Source of the DNA: Chloroflexota bacterium
Lineage (GTDB): Bacteria > Chloroflexota > Anaerolineae > UBA4142
Direction: 5' to 3'
Assembly (NCBI GenBank): GCA_023381515.1
Contig: JAMCQI010000081.1
Span: forward strand, 62,001 to 126,000
Length of the DNA stretch: 64,000 nucleotides
The position numbers and the translations under genes are program-made. The notes beneath the pieces are model-generated. The model was not told the DNA's origin, ran no database searches, and was given only the letters and a program-made list of their open reading frames with translations. Positions 35,456 through 45,450 of the stretch are shown here, in pieces (the first letter of the stretch is position 1; every line of letters begins with the position of its first letter).

Positions 35456-37855
35456 ATGTCACACCCACGCCGTTCAATCACGATCCCGATCCTTCGTTTC
35501 GCGGCGCTAGTCCTCGCCGGCTTGGTGCTGCCAGCCCTCTCTCCTGCATTATCCGTGCGGGCGGCGCGACCCTCGGACGCAACGAGCCGCCTCTCCGACC
35601 TGCCCTCGGCGGCACAGTCCACCATTGCGGCGGCCATTGGTCGCGACCAACCCGACTATGTTATCACCGAAGATGACGGCACCTATCGCGCGGTCAATCC
35701 CGCGCAGGGTCTTGCGGCATCGTTTGAGGCGGCGGGCGCGCGTATCGAGGCGCCGGGCGGCTTGTCGTGGAACCCGCGCGTGCGCGCGATTGGTCGGGAT
35801 GCAAGGCCTTCGAGGTTTCCGGACCCTTCGACAAGCTCAGGGCAGGCTCCTTCGAGAATCCTTCGGCTTCGCTCGGGACAAGGCCCAGGGCGAGCCTCGA
35901 AGGTCCCAACCCCGCGAGTGGTGAAGGGGAATCGGGTGGAGTACCGCTACTCGGGTCTCACCGAATGGTACGTCAATGGACCGTTCGGCCTGGAACAAGG
36001 CTTTACGCTGATGGGTCCGCCGCCCGCTTCAAGGGAAGAGGGAGCGGTGACATTGGTGCTCGATCTGGGCGGGAATACGGCGAAGCTGGACGCGGGCGGT
36101 CGAGGTGTAACGCTGCTCGGGGAGGACGGCGAAGGGGGGCTGCGCTATACCGGGCTGTCGGCGTGCGATGCGGCGGGGAAGGCACTGCAGGCGTGGCTGG
36201 AAATCGCAGGTGGGTCACTCCTCGTGCGGGTGGACGATACCGGGGCGCAGTATCCTATCATGATTGATCCCTGGATTCAAGCGGCGAGACTGACAGCTTC
36301 CGATGGGGCCGCTTATGACATTCTCGGGTATTCGGTCGCGATTGACGGCGACACAATAGTGGCGGGCGCGTCAAATGCCACGATCCACTCCAACCAATCC
36401 CAGGGTGCCGCGTACGTGTTTGTCAAACCGGCGGGCGCGAGCTGGGCGACCGCGACAGAGGCTGCCAAGCTCGTCGCCTCGGATGGAGCGGCGGGGGATG
36501 AGTTTGGCAGCGCGGTCGCGATCCAAGGCGATACGATTGTCGTCGGGGCATGGCATGCTGCGATCGGAGCCAATGTGGAGCAAGGCGCCGCGTATGTCTA
36601 TTACCGTCCCCCCACCGGGTGGAAGGGGTATACAACGGAGAGCGTCAAGCTCTTTAAAAAGGATGGCTTGCCGGAGGAACGCTTTGGCATGTCCGTCGCC
36701 GTCGACAACCATATTGTTGTGGTCGGCGCGCCCAACGCTCTTGATGACAACCCCGGCGGCGTTGGGCAAGGCGCCGCCTACATGTTCGTCAATCCAGGTA
36801 TCGGACCACCGGCGGCGGGAGGGGCGCCCGGGCAGTATTATACGCTTATGGCCTCGGATGGACAGCAGAGTTGGTACTTGGGCGCTTCGGTCGCGATCAG
36901 CGGCGATACGGTCGCGGTTGGCAGTTACAACAGCCAAGTCGGCAATAACTATGGCCAGGGCGCCGTCTATGTCTTTGAAGGACCGGGGAGCGGGGGTCCG
37001 GGGACCGCCGGTACGTACACTGTCACCGAGTCGACAAAGCTCACCGCATACAACGGAGGAGCCTTGGATTGGTTCGGCATGAGGGTTGCGATGAGCGCCG
37101 ACACGATTGTGGTCGGCGGGCGCCATGCGGACGGCTACAATTACTGGCGCGGTGCCGCGTATGTCTTTGTTCGACCGGGTCTCCACTGGACGAATATGAC
37201 CGAGACCGCCATGCTCACCCCGTCGGACTTTGAGGTGGATGATCGATTCGCCAGTAATGGGCTTGCGATCAGCGGCGACAACATCGTCGCCGGGGCGTGG
37301 ACATCGAACGGAGGCACCACCAGCCACCAAGACACTGCCTATCTGTTCGTCAAGCCGAGCACGGGCTGGGCGAGCGCGACCGAAACGGCCAAGTTCAGCC
37401 CCGGGGGTAGCCCCCTTGACGCTTATCACGCTCCGTCGGTCGGCGTCAGTGGGAACGTGGTCGTCCTGGGGTCGTTGTATAGCGTTGTTGGTGCCAACGA
37501 CCAACAGGGGGCGGCATTCGTGTTCACGCGGGCGCGCACCACGACGACGATCACGTCCGTGAGCCCCGAGCCTTCCACCGTCGGTCAAGCGGTGACGGTG
37601 CATTTCTCTGTGACGTCGGGCGCGAGTGGCACACCCACCGGGAACGTGACCGTGAGCGACAGCGCGAGCGCCGCGACGTGCACTGCGACGGTGGCGGCTG
37701 GAAGCTGCAGCATGACGTTCAGCACGGTCGGACCGCACACGCTGGTCGCCCATTATGCGGGGGACAGCAACTATGACGCGAGCGACTCGGCGGGGGTGGC
37801 GCACACGGTCAAGAGCGCGCTGCAACAATTGTATCTGCCGCTCACGATTCGCTAG
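35456..37855 (+). CDS. secreted FG-GAP repeat protein with Ig-like domain and LYLPL tail
   Basis: 799 residues from ATG 35456 (AAGGAGG upstream). Signal peptide to about residue 40 (ALSVRAARP). The core has seven FG-GAP-type repeats of the pattern 'FGxSVAIxGDTIVVGA...QGAAYVF' (residues 270-690), forming an integrin-like propeller. An Ig-like domain follows ([20 protein letters not shown]). The protein ends LYLPLTIR. Residues about 118-150 are translated from an inserted palindromic repeat. Probably surface exposed, with a role in adhesion or binding inferred from the fold. Confidence 0.88.
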   Translation: MSHPRRSITIPILRFAALVLAGLVLPALSPALSVRAARPSDATSRLSDLPSAAQSTIAAAIGRDQPDYVITEDDGTYRAVNPAQGLAASFEAAGARIEAPGGLSWNPRVRAIGRDARPSRFPDPSTSSGQAPSRILRLRSGQGPGRASKVPTPRVVKGNRVEYRYSGLTEWYVNGPFGLEQGFTLMGPPPASREEGAVTLVLDLGGNTAKLDAGGRGVTLLGEDGEGGLRYTGLSACDAAGKALQAWLEIAGGSLLVRVDDTGAQYPIMIDPWIQAARLTASDGAAYDILGYSVAIDGDTIVAGASNATIHSNQSQGAAYVFVKPAGASWATATEAAKLVASDGAAGDEFGSAVAIQGDTIVVGAWHAAIGANVEQGAAYVYYRPPTGWKGYTTESVKLFKKDGLPEERFGMSVAVDNHIVVVGAPNALDDNPGGVGQGAAYMFVNPGIGPPAAGGAPGQYYTLMASDGQQSWYLGASVAISGDTVAVGSYNSQVGNNYGQGAVYVFEGPGSGGPGTAGTYTVTESTKLTAYNGGALDWFGMRVAMSADTIVVGGRHADGYNYWRGAAYVFVRPGLHWTNMTETAMLTPSDFEVDDRFASNGLAISGDNIVAGAWTSNGGTTSHQDTAYLFVKPSTGWASATETAKFSPGGSPLDAYHAPSVGVSGNVVVLGSLYSVVGANDQQGAAFVFTRARTTTTITSVSPEPSTVGQAVTVHFSVTSGASGTPTGNVTVSDSASAATCTATVAAGSCSMTFSTVGPHTLVAHYAGDSNYDASDSAGVAHTVKSALQQLYLPLTIR
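35807..35903. repeat. palindromic repeat inserted in frame in the FG-GAP gene
   Basis: Bounded by CCTTCGAGG and CCTCGAAGG. It contains CCCTTCGACAAGCTCAGGGC and CTTCGGCTTCGCTCGGGACA, typical of dispersed REP-like elements. It is translated as a Ser/Arg-rich linker without breaking the frame. Confidence 0.75.
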
Positions 37856-38113
37856 GAGGGCACTGAAAAACCCTCTCAACCGCAGAGAGCGCCCCCCGCT
37901 GTCCTTCGACTGCGTGGCCTCCTTCGACTCCCGCCGCAAGTGCAGCGGCGTCCGCTCAGAATGCAGGCCACTCCGCTGCACCCCGCGTAGGCCCGCGGGG
38001 CAGGTGATGCGCGGGGTCTTCGAGAGAACGCAAAGAAGTATGTATTCAAAGCTGGGGTTTTTCTGAAGCTTTCAGGGTCACGAGAGTGCGCCCCGCAACC
38101 TTGTGAGGAGAGA
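37856..38113. other. intergenic region with repeat fragments
   Basis: Pieces of dispersed repeats (CCTTCGACTGCGTGG, CCGCTCAGAATGC, GCGGGGCAGGTGATG) but no gene. A GAGGAGAG ribosome site for the next gene lies at 38105-38112. No convincing promoter was identified. Confidence 0.5.
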
Positions 38114-40813
38114 ATGAATCGTAAATTGCTGCACGTTCCTGTCGGTCTCGTTGCAGCCATCCTTGCGCTCATCGCAATGACGTCGCTCGCCGGCGCGGCA
38201 AGCGCGCCACAACCGCGTTCCGTTTCGTCGCTCGCCGCGCCAAAGACGGCTCCGCTGCCCGTCTGGCTGGTCACCTGGACCGCGACGGGCACGGCGTTCT
38301 CGGACGTCACGGACAGCTCCGGCACAAGGACTGTCACCAGCCGCAAGGTGACGATGTACGGCGCTGCCATTCAGAACCAACTCTCCACGGGGGGCCAGGA
38401 CAGCTATCCGTTCGCTTTCATCGTCAACGATGAGGAAACAAAGGACGAGAGCGGGCCGTGCCAAGCCGGCGGCTGGTACCGCCACGACGCGGAGAACCTC
38501 ATCGACCCGGGGCGCTATAACGGCGGACCAGACTATGGGCTCCTCGTGGGACAGCCCATGCAGCGCGCGGACGGCAGTTGGTACATGCTCGATCCGTTCG
38601 TCAGCTTTTACGTGGATCGCGTGTTCACGTATCGCCTCACGACGGATGCGGTGTACTGCGGCGGAGATAGATACTCTTCGACGGACGACTGGCCGCTGGG
38701 CAACTATGGCGCCTTATTGGGGCCAGGTGATATCAACGGCGACGCGCAGGGCAAGGTATTCACCAAGTCGATCCAGTTCTCCGATTCGGCGTACGCGAAC
38801 CCGCCCCTGGCGGTGCAGTGGAATGTCACCGTCCGCAGGCTCGAGGGGCGCGACCTCACGGTCCGGGACCTCGAAGTGACACAAGGGCTGCAGGACGAGG
38901 CGGGGACGGAATCGCTCGTGCGCGGGCGGCGCACGGTCGTACGGGCCTACCTGGACGTCGGCGCCGATCGGGTCCCGGTCGCCAATGTGACGGGCAAATT
39001 GACAGCCTACAACGGCAGCGGCACGGTCCTGGGGTCGGTCGCCCCGTTCAATCGCGGAGGACGCATCACGGCGCCGGTCTGGCCGGACTGGCAGCAGATC
39101 GATCAGACCTTGAATTTTGAACTGCCGTATGCGTGGACACTGGAGCCCGTGCTGCGCCTCGAGGTGGAGGTCAACCCGGATCACAGCGTGGCCGAGATCA
39201 ACTATGACAACAACAAACGGAGCACGCTCGTCGATACACAGTCGTGCACGGGCATGGGCATCGCCTACGTGCCTATCCACTATGCGCCCCCGGGCGGCTA
39301 CACGCCCGCGGACCCGAGCGGCAACATTGTCCGCGGACAAGAGTTCCTTCGCAAGATATTCCCCGTCCCGGACAAGGCGCTGATATATTATCCCCAACCC
39401 GTTCTGACGACGACGTATGACATAAACACCCCAAGTGGCGCCGGCGCCATGCTGGTAGCATTGGCGGAACAACTGCTGTCCTCCAGCGCGCCGCGGGCAG
39501 ATCATATCTACGGTTGGCTCCCATCGCTCGCATTCAAAGGAAATGGTTTAGCACCTTTGGGGGGCGGGGTGGCGTTCGGCAATGACACCGAAAGCCCCGA
39601 CAAGTGGCGGCGCACCTTTGCGCATGAGCTCGGCCATAATTTCAGGTTCTTACACGACACGCTGACGACCGCCGGCACTCACTGGTTCGACGTGTACGAC
39701 CGCGTGATCAAGCTGGTGCCAGCGAGTCTCGGTGGGGAAGATCTCCTCGACTTCATGGTGCCGGAGCGCCTCGAGTCCGAGGCGTGGATCTCGCAAAAGA
39801 ACTATGAACAGCTGGTCGGCCAAATGTGTGGTGGGGGTGCGAGCGCGGCGCCGGTGCAAGCCAAGGCGCCCCAGACAGCCGATACGCTCCTCGTGACCGG
39901 CATTATCAGCAACACCGCGCCGGCGACCGGCACGCTCGATCCGCTGTTCAAGCTCTCAAACGTGCCGACGTACACGCTGCCGGTCGGCTCGCAGTACTGC
40001 GTCAGGCTGAAGGATGCGGCGAGCGCGACGCTCGGCGACTACTGTTTCAACGAGAGCTTTGAGGATGATTCAGCCACTCCGGCGCCGGTGGCACCCTTTG
40101 CCATGGTCGTGCCGTACCCGTTGGGGCTGAACCGCGTCGAGCTCTATAACGTCGCGACACTGCTCGGCTCGCGCACGGCGAGCGCGCACCCGCCGACCGT
40201 GGCGCTCAAGTACCCGAATGCAATCGGACTGACGCTGAGCGGGATTCATGATGTCGTCTGGACCGGCTCGGACCTCGACGGGGATGCGCTGACCTACACC
40301 GTCCTCTACAGCCGCGACAATGGGGCGACCTGGATGGGAATTGGGAGCGGAATCACGGGCGGGCGCTACAGCGTGGATTTCTCGGGGTTGCCCGGGACGA
40401 CAGGCGCGAGCGGGCGGATCAAGGTGATGGTGTCGGACGGGTTCTATTCGGCGGAGAGTCTGCCGGGCGCGGCGTTTACGGTCGCGAACAAGCCGCCCAC
40501 GGCCGTCATCATCTCGCCGCCCGACGGTGCGGATTTCACCGTGGGTCCGAAGGTAGTGCTCGAGGGGATGGGTGTCGACCTCGAGGACAAGACGTTGGGG
40601 GACAGTGCGCTCAGTTGGACCTCGAGCAAGGACGGGGCGCTGGGGACGGGACAATTGCTCGAAGCGAATCTGTCGGTGGGGACGCATACGATCACGCTGA
40701 CGGCGAAGGATAGCGGCGGGCTCACCGCGACGGCGACGATCCAGGTGAGCGTGTCCGCGCCTACCGCCGTCACCGGCGGCGGTAGATTGTTCCTGCCGTT
40801 CGTGAGACGATGA
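38114..40813 (+). CDS. secreted zinc metalloprotease-like protein with LFLPF tail
   Basis: 899 residues. Signal peptide about 1-32 (ALIAMTSLAGAASAPQ). A CARDB-like adhesion module lies around 285-380 (VEVNPDHSVAEINYDNNKRS). The zinc site HELGHNFRFLH starts at residue 504; it matches HExxHxxxxxH, as in metzincins, although Arg replaces the usual Gly. C-terminal Ig/PKD-like repeats follow (DVVWTGSDLDGDALTYTVLY, ITLTAKDSGGLTATATIQVS). The end is RLFLPFVRR. Likely an extracellular protease or surface protein; activity unproven. Confidence 0.83.
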   Translation: MNRKLLHVPVGLVAAILALIAMTSLAGAASAPQPRSVSSLAAPKTAPLPVWLVTWTATGTAFSDVTDSSGTRTVTSRKVTMYGAAIQNQLSTGGQDSYPFAFIVNDEETKDESGPCQAGGWYRHDAENLIDPGRYNGGPDYGLLVGQPMQRADGSWYMLDPFVSFYVDRVFTYRLTTDAVYCGGDRYSSTDDWPLGNYGALLGPGDINGDAQGKVFTKSIQFSDSAYANPPLAVQWNVTVRRLEGRDLTVRDLEVTQGLQDEAGTESLVRGRRTVVRAYLDVGADRVPVANVTGKLTAYNGSGTVLGSVAPFNRGGRITAPVWPDWQQIDQTLNFELPYAWTLEPVLRLEVEVNPDHSVAEINYDNNKRSTLVDTQSCTGMGIAYVPIHYAPPGGYTPADPSGNIVRGQEFLRKIFPVPDKALIYYPQPVLTTTYDINTPSGAGAMLVALAEQLLSSSAPRADHIYGWLPSLAFKGNGLAPLGGGVAFGNDTESPDKWRRTFAHELGHNFRFLHDTLTTAGTHWFDVYDRVIKLVPASLGGEDLLDFMVPERLESEAWISQKNYEQLVGQMCGGGASAAPVQAKAPQTADTLLVTGIISNTAPATGTLDPLFKLSNVPTYTLPVGSQYCVRLKDAASATLGDYCFNESFEDDSATPAPVAPFAMVVPYPLGLNRVELYNVATLLGSRTASAHPPTVALKYPNAIGLTLSGIHDVVWTGSDLDGDALTYTVLYSRDNGATWMGIGSGITGGRYSVDFSGLPGTTGASGRIKVMVSDGFYSAESLPGAAFTVANKPPTAVIISPPDGADFTVGPKVVLEGMGVDLEDKTLGDSALSWTSSKDGALGTGQLLEANLSVGTHTITLTAKDSGGLTATATIQVSVSAPTAVTGGGRLFLPFVRR

Positions 40814-40916
40814 GCGTATGAAACGGAGGGCGGGTGAGGCCAAGAGATCACGGAAGCGCCTCGCCGGCGAAGAGGACTGCGCGCATAGGGAGTTGGTTCT
40901 TGGAGAGCGCGGCCGC

Positions 40917-40973
40917 GAGATTCTTCGTCGCATCGCCATCTGCGATGGCGCAGGCGCTCCTCAGAATGACAGT
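40917..40973. repeat. dispersed REP-like element (half copy)
   Basis: GAGATTCTTCGTCGCATCGC...CTCAGAATGAC, homologous to the right half of the element at 61209-61324. It lies between two secretome genes. Confidence 0.75.
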
Positions 40974-41023
40974 TAACAAGACGTGCAAGGCAGCCACGAT
41001 TCATGACTGGGAGGCAAAAAAGT

Positions 41024-43558
41024 ATGTCAAAGTTGACTAACCAACTTGGCTTAACGTGCGCACTGCTATTTCTACTGTTCCAACTTGCCCCGGCCGCATA
41101 CGGCTGGTCGGCGCCCGCAACCCCACGCGCGGCGCGCACCGTGCCCGCCGCGCCCAACGTGGCCCAGTGGTATGACGGCATGAGCACGGCGTCCAGCATC
41201 ACGAATTGCGCGAGCATCATCCAGGGAATGCCCTACCAGGAAGATGGCATCCGGACCTACGTCGGGTTCAATGCGGACCCGGCCGTCCCCAATCCCGCCA
41301 TTAACCAGGTCTACTATGTCCACGTCGTCCTGTGGAGCATGGGCAACTCGTGCGCCGGCCAGCGCGCCTATATCGACATCTCTCTGCCCGAGAACACCTC
41401 GCTCGCGAACGATGCGAGTCATCTTATCTATTGCTTTTACGACGGCAACCCCTTCACGTCCGACTGCCCGCAGACCCTTCACAATTCCTCCTACAACCAA
41501 GGGTGGTACGAGGTTCCGGCGCCGGCGAGCTCGAGCTATACGTGGCCGATGCTGCAGGGGCACAATTTCGAATTCCAAATCCCGGTCAAGTCGAGTACCA
41601 AATTGAGTAACAGCCTGTTCCAGGCGAAGGTGTGGGTGCTGGACGGCAATATCAGCCCGTGGCTCAACCCGCAAGTGGGTGTCTATGTCTTTAGCAACCA
41701 GATCACCATTCTCTACGACACGCCCTCGACCACCGGCATCACCGATGTACATGCCTTGTCGACCGCGACCGTCTACACTTATGGCACCGGGGGAACCAGC
41801 TACTTTGATATCGGAACGGATACGAACTATAGCCTCTACCACGATTCGGGACCACTCTCATCCGGACAGGTCGGATGGATCGTCACGGAAGACTGGACCT
41901 CCCCTCCCGGAGGGCCGTCGGTGCTCCAGCCCGATACCTTGTATCATTGGCGCGTTCGCTACGTTACCGGGGGGCAGACCTATTATGGTGCGGACCAGAC
42001 TTTTCACACTCTGCGGGCCGGCACGGCCACCGTGGGGAATGGCCAGGCCTCGAGTTGCACGCAGGCGGCTCTGGCGAGCCAACTCGCGCTGGGGACGACG
42101 AAGCGGGTGGACTTTGATTGCGGCACCCTGCCGATGACGATCACGTTGAGCAGCCCGCTTGCCATTTCCTCCGACGTGACGATCGACGGTGGCAACAAGG
42201 TGACGCTGGATGCAGTCGGCACGTCGAGCCATATCCAATTCCAGGCGAGCAAGCATCTGACCTTGACGCAAATCTCACTGGTCAATGGGTTCGGAGGCAA
42301 TTGCGGCGGCTCGATCACCGTCCCGGGCGGCGCATGGCTGACGCTCGACGAGGCGCGTTTTCTCAACAACAAATTGCATAGCACCGTATGGAACATAAGT
42401 GGGGCCGGCGCGGTGTGCGTGCTCGCGAACGGCAAGGCGGATGTGAATAACAGCTTGTTCACGAACAACAAGGGATATTTAGGTGGAGGCATTGCGAATT
42501 ACGGCACGACGACGATCACCCACACCGTGTTCACGACGAACACGGCCTCTTCCGGCGGCGCCCTCTATAACGAGTCTGCGGCCTTGAGCATCGCCGGGAG
42601 CGTTATCTCGGACAACAAGACTACCTGGGGCGGTGGCGGCGGGCTCGCGAACGAAAGAGGGACGGCAATTGTCCAGAGGAGCACGGTGTCAGGCAACATG
42701 TCCCAGAGCACGGGGGGAGGTGTGTCCAGCAGCGGCCACCTGGATTTGACGAACAGTACCCTTTCCGGCAACTCGGCCACCACCAACGGCGGCGGCCTGG
42801 AGATCCAGGACGACAATATCGCGACCACTGTGACGACGCTGCTGAACAGCACGCTCGCGAACAACACCGCCGGCGGGCAAGGAGGCAATATCTACCGAGG
42901 GGCTGTGGCGAGCGCCAAGGTCAAACTCAAGAACACGCTCGTGGCCTTCGGCAGTCCGAACAATTGCGACAGCGGCGTGACCTCTCAAGGCAACAATCTC
43001 GAAAGCGCGAACACCTGCGGCCTGACGGCGGCGGGCGACAAGACGAGCACGGACCCCAAACTGGGTCCACTGCAGAACAACGGCGGGCCGACAAACACGC
43101 GCGCTCTCTTGTCGGGCAGTCCCGCGATCGACGCGGGCACGAACGTCGGTTGCCCCGCGACGGACCAGCGCGGCATTGCGCGCCCGCAAGGGAGTGCGTG
43201 CGACATCGGTGCGTATGAAGTGCAGGTGCCGGCTGCCACCACGACGACGATCACGTCCGTGCAGCCGGAACCGTCGGTCATCGGTCAAGCCGTGACCGTG
43301 CATTTCTCCGTGGCGTCGGGCGCGAGTGGCACGCCCACCGGGAACGTAACCGTGAGCGACAGCGCGAGTGCCGCGACCTGCACAGCAACGGTGGCGGCTG
43401 GAAGTTGCAGCATGACGTTCTCGGCGAAAGGGACGCGCACTCTCAAGGCGACCTACAGCGGCGACGCCAACTTTCACGGGAGCGCCTCTGCGCCCGTGAG
43501 CCACATGGTCAATGCTCCTGCCGGCAACCGGCTCTATTTACCGATGCTCGTGCGGTGA
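41024..43558 (+). CDS. secreted parallel beta-helix protein with Ig-like domain and LYLPM tail
   Basis: 844 residues from ATG 41024 (GGGAGG upstream). Signal peptide, then an N-terminal beta domain (to about 330). A right-handed beta-helix follows (340-700) with Asn/Gly ladders such as [20 protein letters not shown], and the 'choice-of-anchor Q' type block [20 protein letters not shown] with CDIGAYEV. An Ig-like domain nearly identical to that of the FG-GAP protein and the terminal RLYLPMLVR complete it. Probably a surface polysaccharide-binding or adhesive protein. Confidence 0.88.
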   Translation: MSKLTNQLGLTCALLFLLFQLAPAAYGWSAPATPRAARTVPAAPNVAQWYDGMSTASSITNCASIIQGMPYQEDGIRTYVGFNADPAVPNPAINQVYYVHVVLWSMGNSCAGQRAYIDISLPENTSLANDASHLIYCFYDGNPFTSDCPQTLHNSSYNQGWYEVPAPASSSYTWPMLQGHNFEFQIPVKSSTKLSNSLFQAKVWVLDGNISPWLNPQVGVYVFSNQITILYDTPSTTGITDVHALSTATVYTYGTGGTSYFDIGTDTNYSLYHDSGPLSSGQVGWIVTEDWTSPPGGPSVLQPDTLYHWRVRYVTGGQTYYGADQTFHTLRAGTATVGNGQASSCTQAALASQLALGTTKRVDFDCGTLPMTITLSSPLAISSDVTIDGGNKVTLDAVGTSSHIQFQASKHLTLTQISLVNGFGGNCGGSITVPGGAWLTLDEARFLNNKLHSTVWNISGAGAVCVLANGKADVNNSLFTNNKGYLGGGIANYGTTTITHTVFTTNTASSGGALYNESAALSIAGSVISDNKTTWGGGGGLANERGTAIVQRSTVSGNMSQSTGGGVSSSGHLDLTNSTLSGNSATTNGGGLEIQDDNIATTVTTLLNSTLANNTAGGQGGNIYRGAVASAKVKLKNTLVAFGSPNNCDSGVTSQGNNLESANTCGLTAAGDKTSTDPKLGPLQNNGGPTNTRALLSGSPAIDAGTNVGCPATDQRGIARPQGSACDIGAYEVQVPAATTTTITSVQPEPSVIGQAVTVHFSVASGASGTPTGNVTVSDSASAATCTATVAAGSCSMTFSAKGTRTLKATYSGDANFHGSASAPVSHMVNAPAGNRLYLPMLVR

Positions 43559-43588
43559 TTGCTCGTCATTGTTTCATAGCTAGATTTC

Positions 43589-43627
43589 CGAAATCGGCGT
43601 TCTTCGAGCGCTTGGGATTTCGCAAGT
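43589..43627. repeat. 39-bp intergenic repeat, copy 1
   Basis: CGAAATCGGCGTTCTTCGAG continuing CGCTTGGGATTTCGCAAGTC; the same sequence with two changes is at 48798-48837. Its ends form an imperfect inverted repeat (CGAAATC and GATTTCG). Both copies lie just after secretome genes. Confidence 0.8.
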
Positions 43628-43749
43628 CTGCAGCCCGAATTTCCTTGTTGAAGCACAAAGATTTTCCGTTCGTGACTTGCTCTCCCACTCTGCTTCGCTG
43701 CGGGGACTGTAGTAGCGGGCAGCCCCGCCAAGGTCCGGCTGTAAATCGC
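43628..43749. other. intergenic sequence without features
   Basis: No gene or clear signal is seen between the 39-bp repeat and the hairpin cluster. Together with these it makes the 339-nt gap before the MauE-TlpA gene. Confidence 0.4.
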
Positions 43750-43845
43750 GCCCCGCTGCCCTTCGCGGGGCTCGGTTCGCCCCCTTATGGGGGCGGGATC
43801 CATGATCCCGCGGGTCGCTAGACCCCGCGACCCCTGCGGGGGTCT
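43750..43845. repeat. four consecutive hairpins upstream of the MauE-TlpA gene
   Basis: Stems at 43750-43771 (GCCCCGC/GCGGGGC), 43779-43794 (GCCCCC/GGGGGC), 43793-43811 (GCGGGATC/GATCCCGC) and 43820-43845 (AGACCCCGC/GCGGGGGTCT, one bulge). The array is too dense to be chance. It may terminate read-through or be a palindromic repeat cluster. Confidence 0.75.
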
Positions 43846-43897
43846 GCGGGGCGCTAGGGTCGTGTCCTTCATGGAGGATATTTCCAAAGGAGGCATT

Positions 43898-45430
43898 ATG
43901 GATGTCGCTCTGCTCGCATCACGGTTGTTGCTCGCACTGGTTTTTGTCGTCGCAGGGCTGGCGAAACTGGCTGATCGCCCGGGTTCTCGCCACGCGCTTG
44001 TCGACTTTGGCCTCCCCGGCCGTCTCGCGGAGCCGCTCGGTGTTCTCCTCCCACTCGCCGAACTCGTCGTCGCTTTCGCTCTCCTCCCCATCGCTACCGC
44101 TTGGTGGGCAGCGCTCGGCGCATTCGCTCTTTTCGCCTTGTTTATCGCGGGCATCAGCTTTAACCTGGCGCACGGGCGTAAGCCGAACTGCCACTGTTTC
44201 GGCCAGCTCTATTCTGCGCCTGCCGGCCCGGAGACGCTCGCTCGCAATAGTCTCCTGGCGGTGGTCGCTCTCTTTGTCATCTGGCGGGGGCCTACCGACC
44301 CGGGACTGAGCATGGGTGCCTGGCTTTTGAGCATGACCGCGGCCGAGAGAGTGGGGCTGCTCGGTGGATTCGCCGCCCTCACGCTCATCGCTCTCGAAGG
44401 TTGGTTCCTCGTACAGCTCTTTCGGCAGCACGGTCGCCTGCTTGTCCGGCTCGACGCGCTCGAAGCTCAGCTTGCGAGTGGAGGCCCTGTGCGGAAGCCC
44501 GCTCCTCCTCGCCGGCAAGTCGGGCTAAAGATCGGCACTCCTGCTCCCACCTTTGAGCTCCCCGACCTTCAGGGGCACAAGCTCTCCCTCGATGCTCTGC
44601 GTTCCGCCGGCAGGCCCCTCCTCCTCGTCTTTTCGGATCCGGGCTGCGGTCCCTGCAGCGCGCTGTTGCCCGACCTCGCCCGCTGGCAGCGCGAGTTCGC
44701 CGAGCGGTTGACCATCGCGCTCGTCAGTCAGGGGAGTCGCGAGGCGAACCTCGCGCGCAGCACCGAGCATGGCCTGGGTTCTCTGCTTCTCGAAGCGGGC
44801 CATGCGATCGCCGATGCCTATCAAGTGACCGGCACGCCCACCGGCGTCCTGGTCCGTGCAGATGGGACGATGGGCAGCTTGCTCGCCGAAGGTCCGGAGG
44901 CGATTCAGGAACTCGTCGCCCACACTTTGGGACTGCCCGTCCCCACTCACGAGTGCAACTGCGGCAAGCACAATGGCAACGGGAACGGGCATTCGGGCGC
45001 TCAGCAGAGTCTCGCCATCGGAGCGCCGGCTCCCGCGCTCCAACTGCCGAATCTGAGCGGTCAGGTAACGGACCTCGCCGACTTGCGCGGCCGCTCCACG
45101 CTCCTTGTCTTTTGGAATCCCCAATGTGGCTTTTGCGCCCAGATGTTGGACGCGCTCAAGGCCTGGGAGAGCCGGCCGCCCGTCGGAGCGCCCGAACTCC
45201 TGGTCGTGTCCACCGGCACGGTAGAAGCAAATCGGGCGATGGGTCTTCGCTCTCCGGTCGTTCTCAACCAGGACGCGAGCCTCTTGCGCTCCTTTGGCGC
45301 CGAGGGCACCCCCTCCGCGATTCTGGTGGACGCGCAAGGTCGCATTGCTTCGGCGATGGCCGTGGGGGCAGATCAGGTCTTGGCGCTGGCCAGAGCAGGT
45401 CAAGGGCCGGTCCCATCGGCCGCCGGCTGA
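43898..45430 (+). CDS. MauE-like membrane protein fused to two TlpA-type thioredoxin domains
   Basis: 510 residues from ATG 43898 (AAAGGAGG upstream). Residues 1-170 are a four-helix MauE/DoxX-like domain with the CHCFG motif (98-102). A fifth helix near 155-175 leads to a first thioredoxin domain with DPGCGPCSALL (CGPC 250-253) and a second with NPQCGFCAQML (CGFC 410-413), separated by a Gly/Asn/His-rich linker. MauE and MauD are needed to form disulfides in methylamine dehydrogenase small subunit. Here the functions are in one chain, placed 20 nt before a 50-cysteine exported protein, its probable client. Confidence 0.88.
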   Translation: MDVALLASRLLLALVFVVAGLAKLADRPGSRHALVDFGLPGRLAEPLGVLLPLAELVVAFALLPIATAWWAALGAFALFALFIAGISFNLAHGRKPNCHCFGQLYSAPAGPETLARNSLLAVVALFVIWRGPTDPGLSMGAWLLSMTAAERVGLLGGFAALTLIALEGWFLVQLFRQHGRLLVRLDALEAQLASGGPVRKPAPPRRQVGLKIGTPAPTFELPDLQGHKLSLDALRSAGRPLLLVFSDPGCGPCSALLPDLARWQREFAERLTIALVSQGSREANLARSTEHGLGSLLLEAGHAIADAYQVTGTPTGVLVRADGTMGSLLAEGPEAIQELVAHTLGLPVPTHECNCGKHNGNGNGHSGAQQSLAIGAPAPALQLPNLSGQVTDLADLRGRSTLLVFWNPQCGFCAQMLDALKAWESRPPVGAPELLVVSTGTVEANRAMGLRSPVVLNQDASLLRSFGAEGTPSAILVDAQGRIASAMAVGADQVLALARAGQGPVPSAAG

Positions 45431-45450
45431 CCCGGGGAGAGAGGTGACTC

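Noticed and set aside
36371..37981. 536-codon minus-strand open frame
   Set aside because: Antisense to the FG-GAP repeat gene; Arg/His/Asp-rich low-complexity translation with no known fold.
40070..40939. 289-codon minus-strand open frame
   Set aside because: Shadow of the metalloprotease-like gene with Arg-rich composition and no motif.
43898..45430. Methylamine dehydrogenase (mau) operon
   Set aside because: Only a MauE-like/TlpA fusion is present; no mauA, mauB or MauG-type genes.
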